Part shown: piece after piece, positions 5,329 to 5,388 of the stretch
Layout of the letters: each line of letters begins with the position of its first letter
Numbering within the stretch: position 1 is the first letter of the stretch
Assembly (NCBI GenBank): GCA_905233335.1
Contig: CAJOED010000142.1
Location: forward strand, 1-5,388
Length of the DNA: 5,388 nucleotides
From: an uncultured Synergistales bacterium
Lineage (GTDB): Bacteria; Synergistota; Synergistia; Synergistales; Aminobacteriaceae
Direction of reading: 5' to 3'
Made by a program: the position numbers and the translations under genes
Notes under the pieces: generated by a model
Database searches by the model: none
What the model was told of the DNA's origin: nothing
The model's input: only the letters and a program-made list of their open reading frames with translations

Positions 5329-5388
5329 ATGAATATAATTCGGGATTTCATGGAAAGCATAAGGGATTACGACACAGAAAATTTTATC
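5329..5388 (+). CDS. N-terminal start of a rightward gene, cut by window edge, function unknown
   Basis: Twenty codons are open from the ATG at 5329 to the window end, starting MNIIRDFMESIRDYDTE. The upstream GCGGGA (5315-5319) is only a modest Shine-Dalgarno match at nine bases, but a TTGACA-bearing promoter candidate precedes it and the arrangement is divergent from the membrane protein gene. The visible residues are charged and helix-like with no signal peptide, which would suit a cytosolic protein. Too little is present to name a family; an in-frame ATG at codon 8 is an alternative start. Confidence 0.45.
   Translation, partial: MNIIRDFMESIRDYDTENFI

Overview
The window looks like chromosomal DNA from an anaerobic, probably gut- or rumen-associated bacterium. 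Shine-Dalgarno sequences are strong (AAGGAGGG, AAAGGAGG), base composition is moderate, and the genes encode envelope or secreted proteins. The mix of an exported M13 peptidase, a PQQ-type beta-propeller, a MepA-like MATE exporter and a large polytopic membrane protein would suit Synergistota or a related gut lineage. This is an impression only; no marker gene is present to settle the taxonomy.

Layout, left to right. Positions 1-755 (minus) hold the N-terminal 251 residues of an exported M13-family (neprilysin/PepO-like) metallopeptidase whose catalytic part lies beyond the left edge. It overlaps by 14 bases the 3' end of a secreted beta-propeller gene (742-1756, minus), which is interrupted by a frameshift at a 7-bp tandem repeat. 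Upstream on the same strand is a 65-codon gene of unknown function with an excellent ribosome binding site (1844-2041). These three genes point left and could be one transcription unit starting near 2067.

The divergent intergenic region 2042-2194 carries back-to-back promoter candidates. Rightward there is a perfect TATAAT box, then, still before the start codon, a terminator-shaped hairpin with a T7 tract, so the MATE exporter (2195-3586, plus) appears to have an attenuator-like leader. The exporter ends at a good intrinsic terminator (3599-3632). It faces a convergent gene (3638-5200, minus) for a polytopic membrane protein with GT-C-like features, whose 5' coding end contains three tandem copies of a heptamer. 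A second divergent promoter region (5201-5328) leads into the first 20 codons of a plus-strand gene cut by the right edge.

No tRNA, rRNA, CRISPR array, insertion sequence or known riboswitch class was recognised, and no gene-free stretch exceeds 300 bases. The most interesting points are two independent heptameric tandem repeats inside coding regions, one beside a broken frame and one in an intact frame, and the hairpin in the MATE leader. Nothing here amounts to a demonstrated new system.
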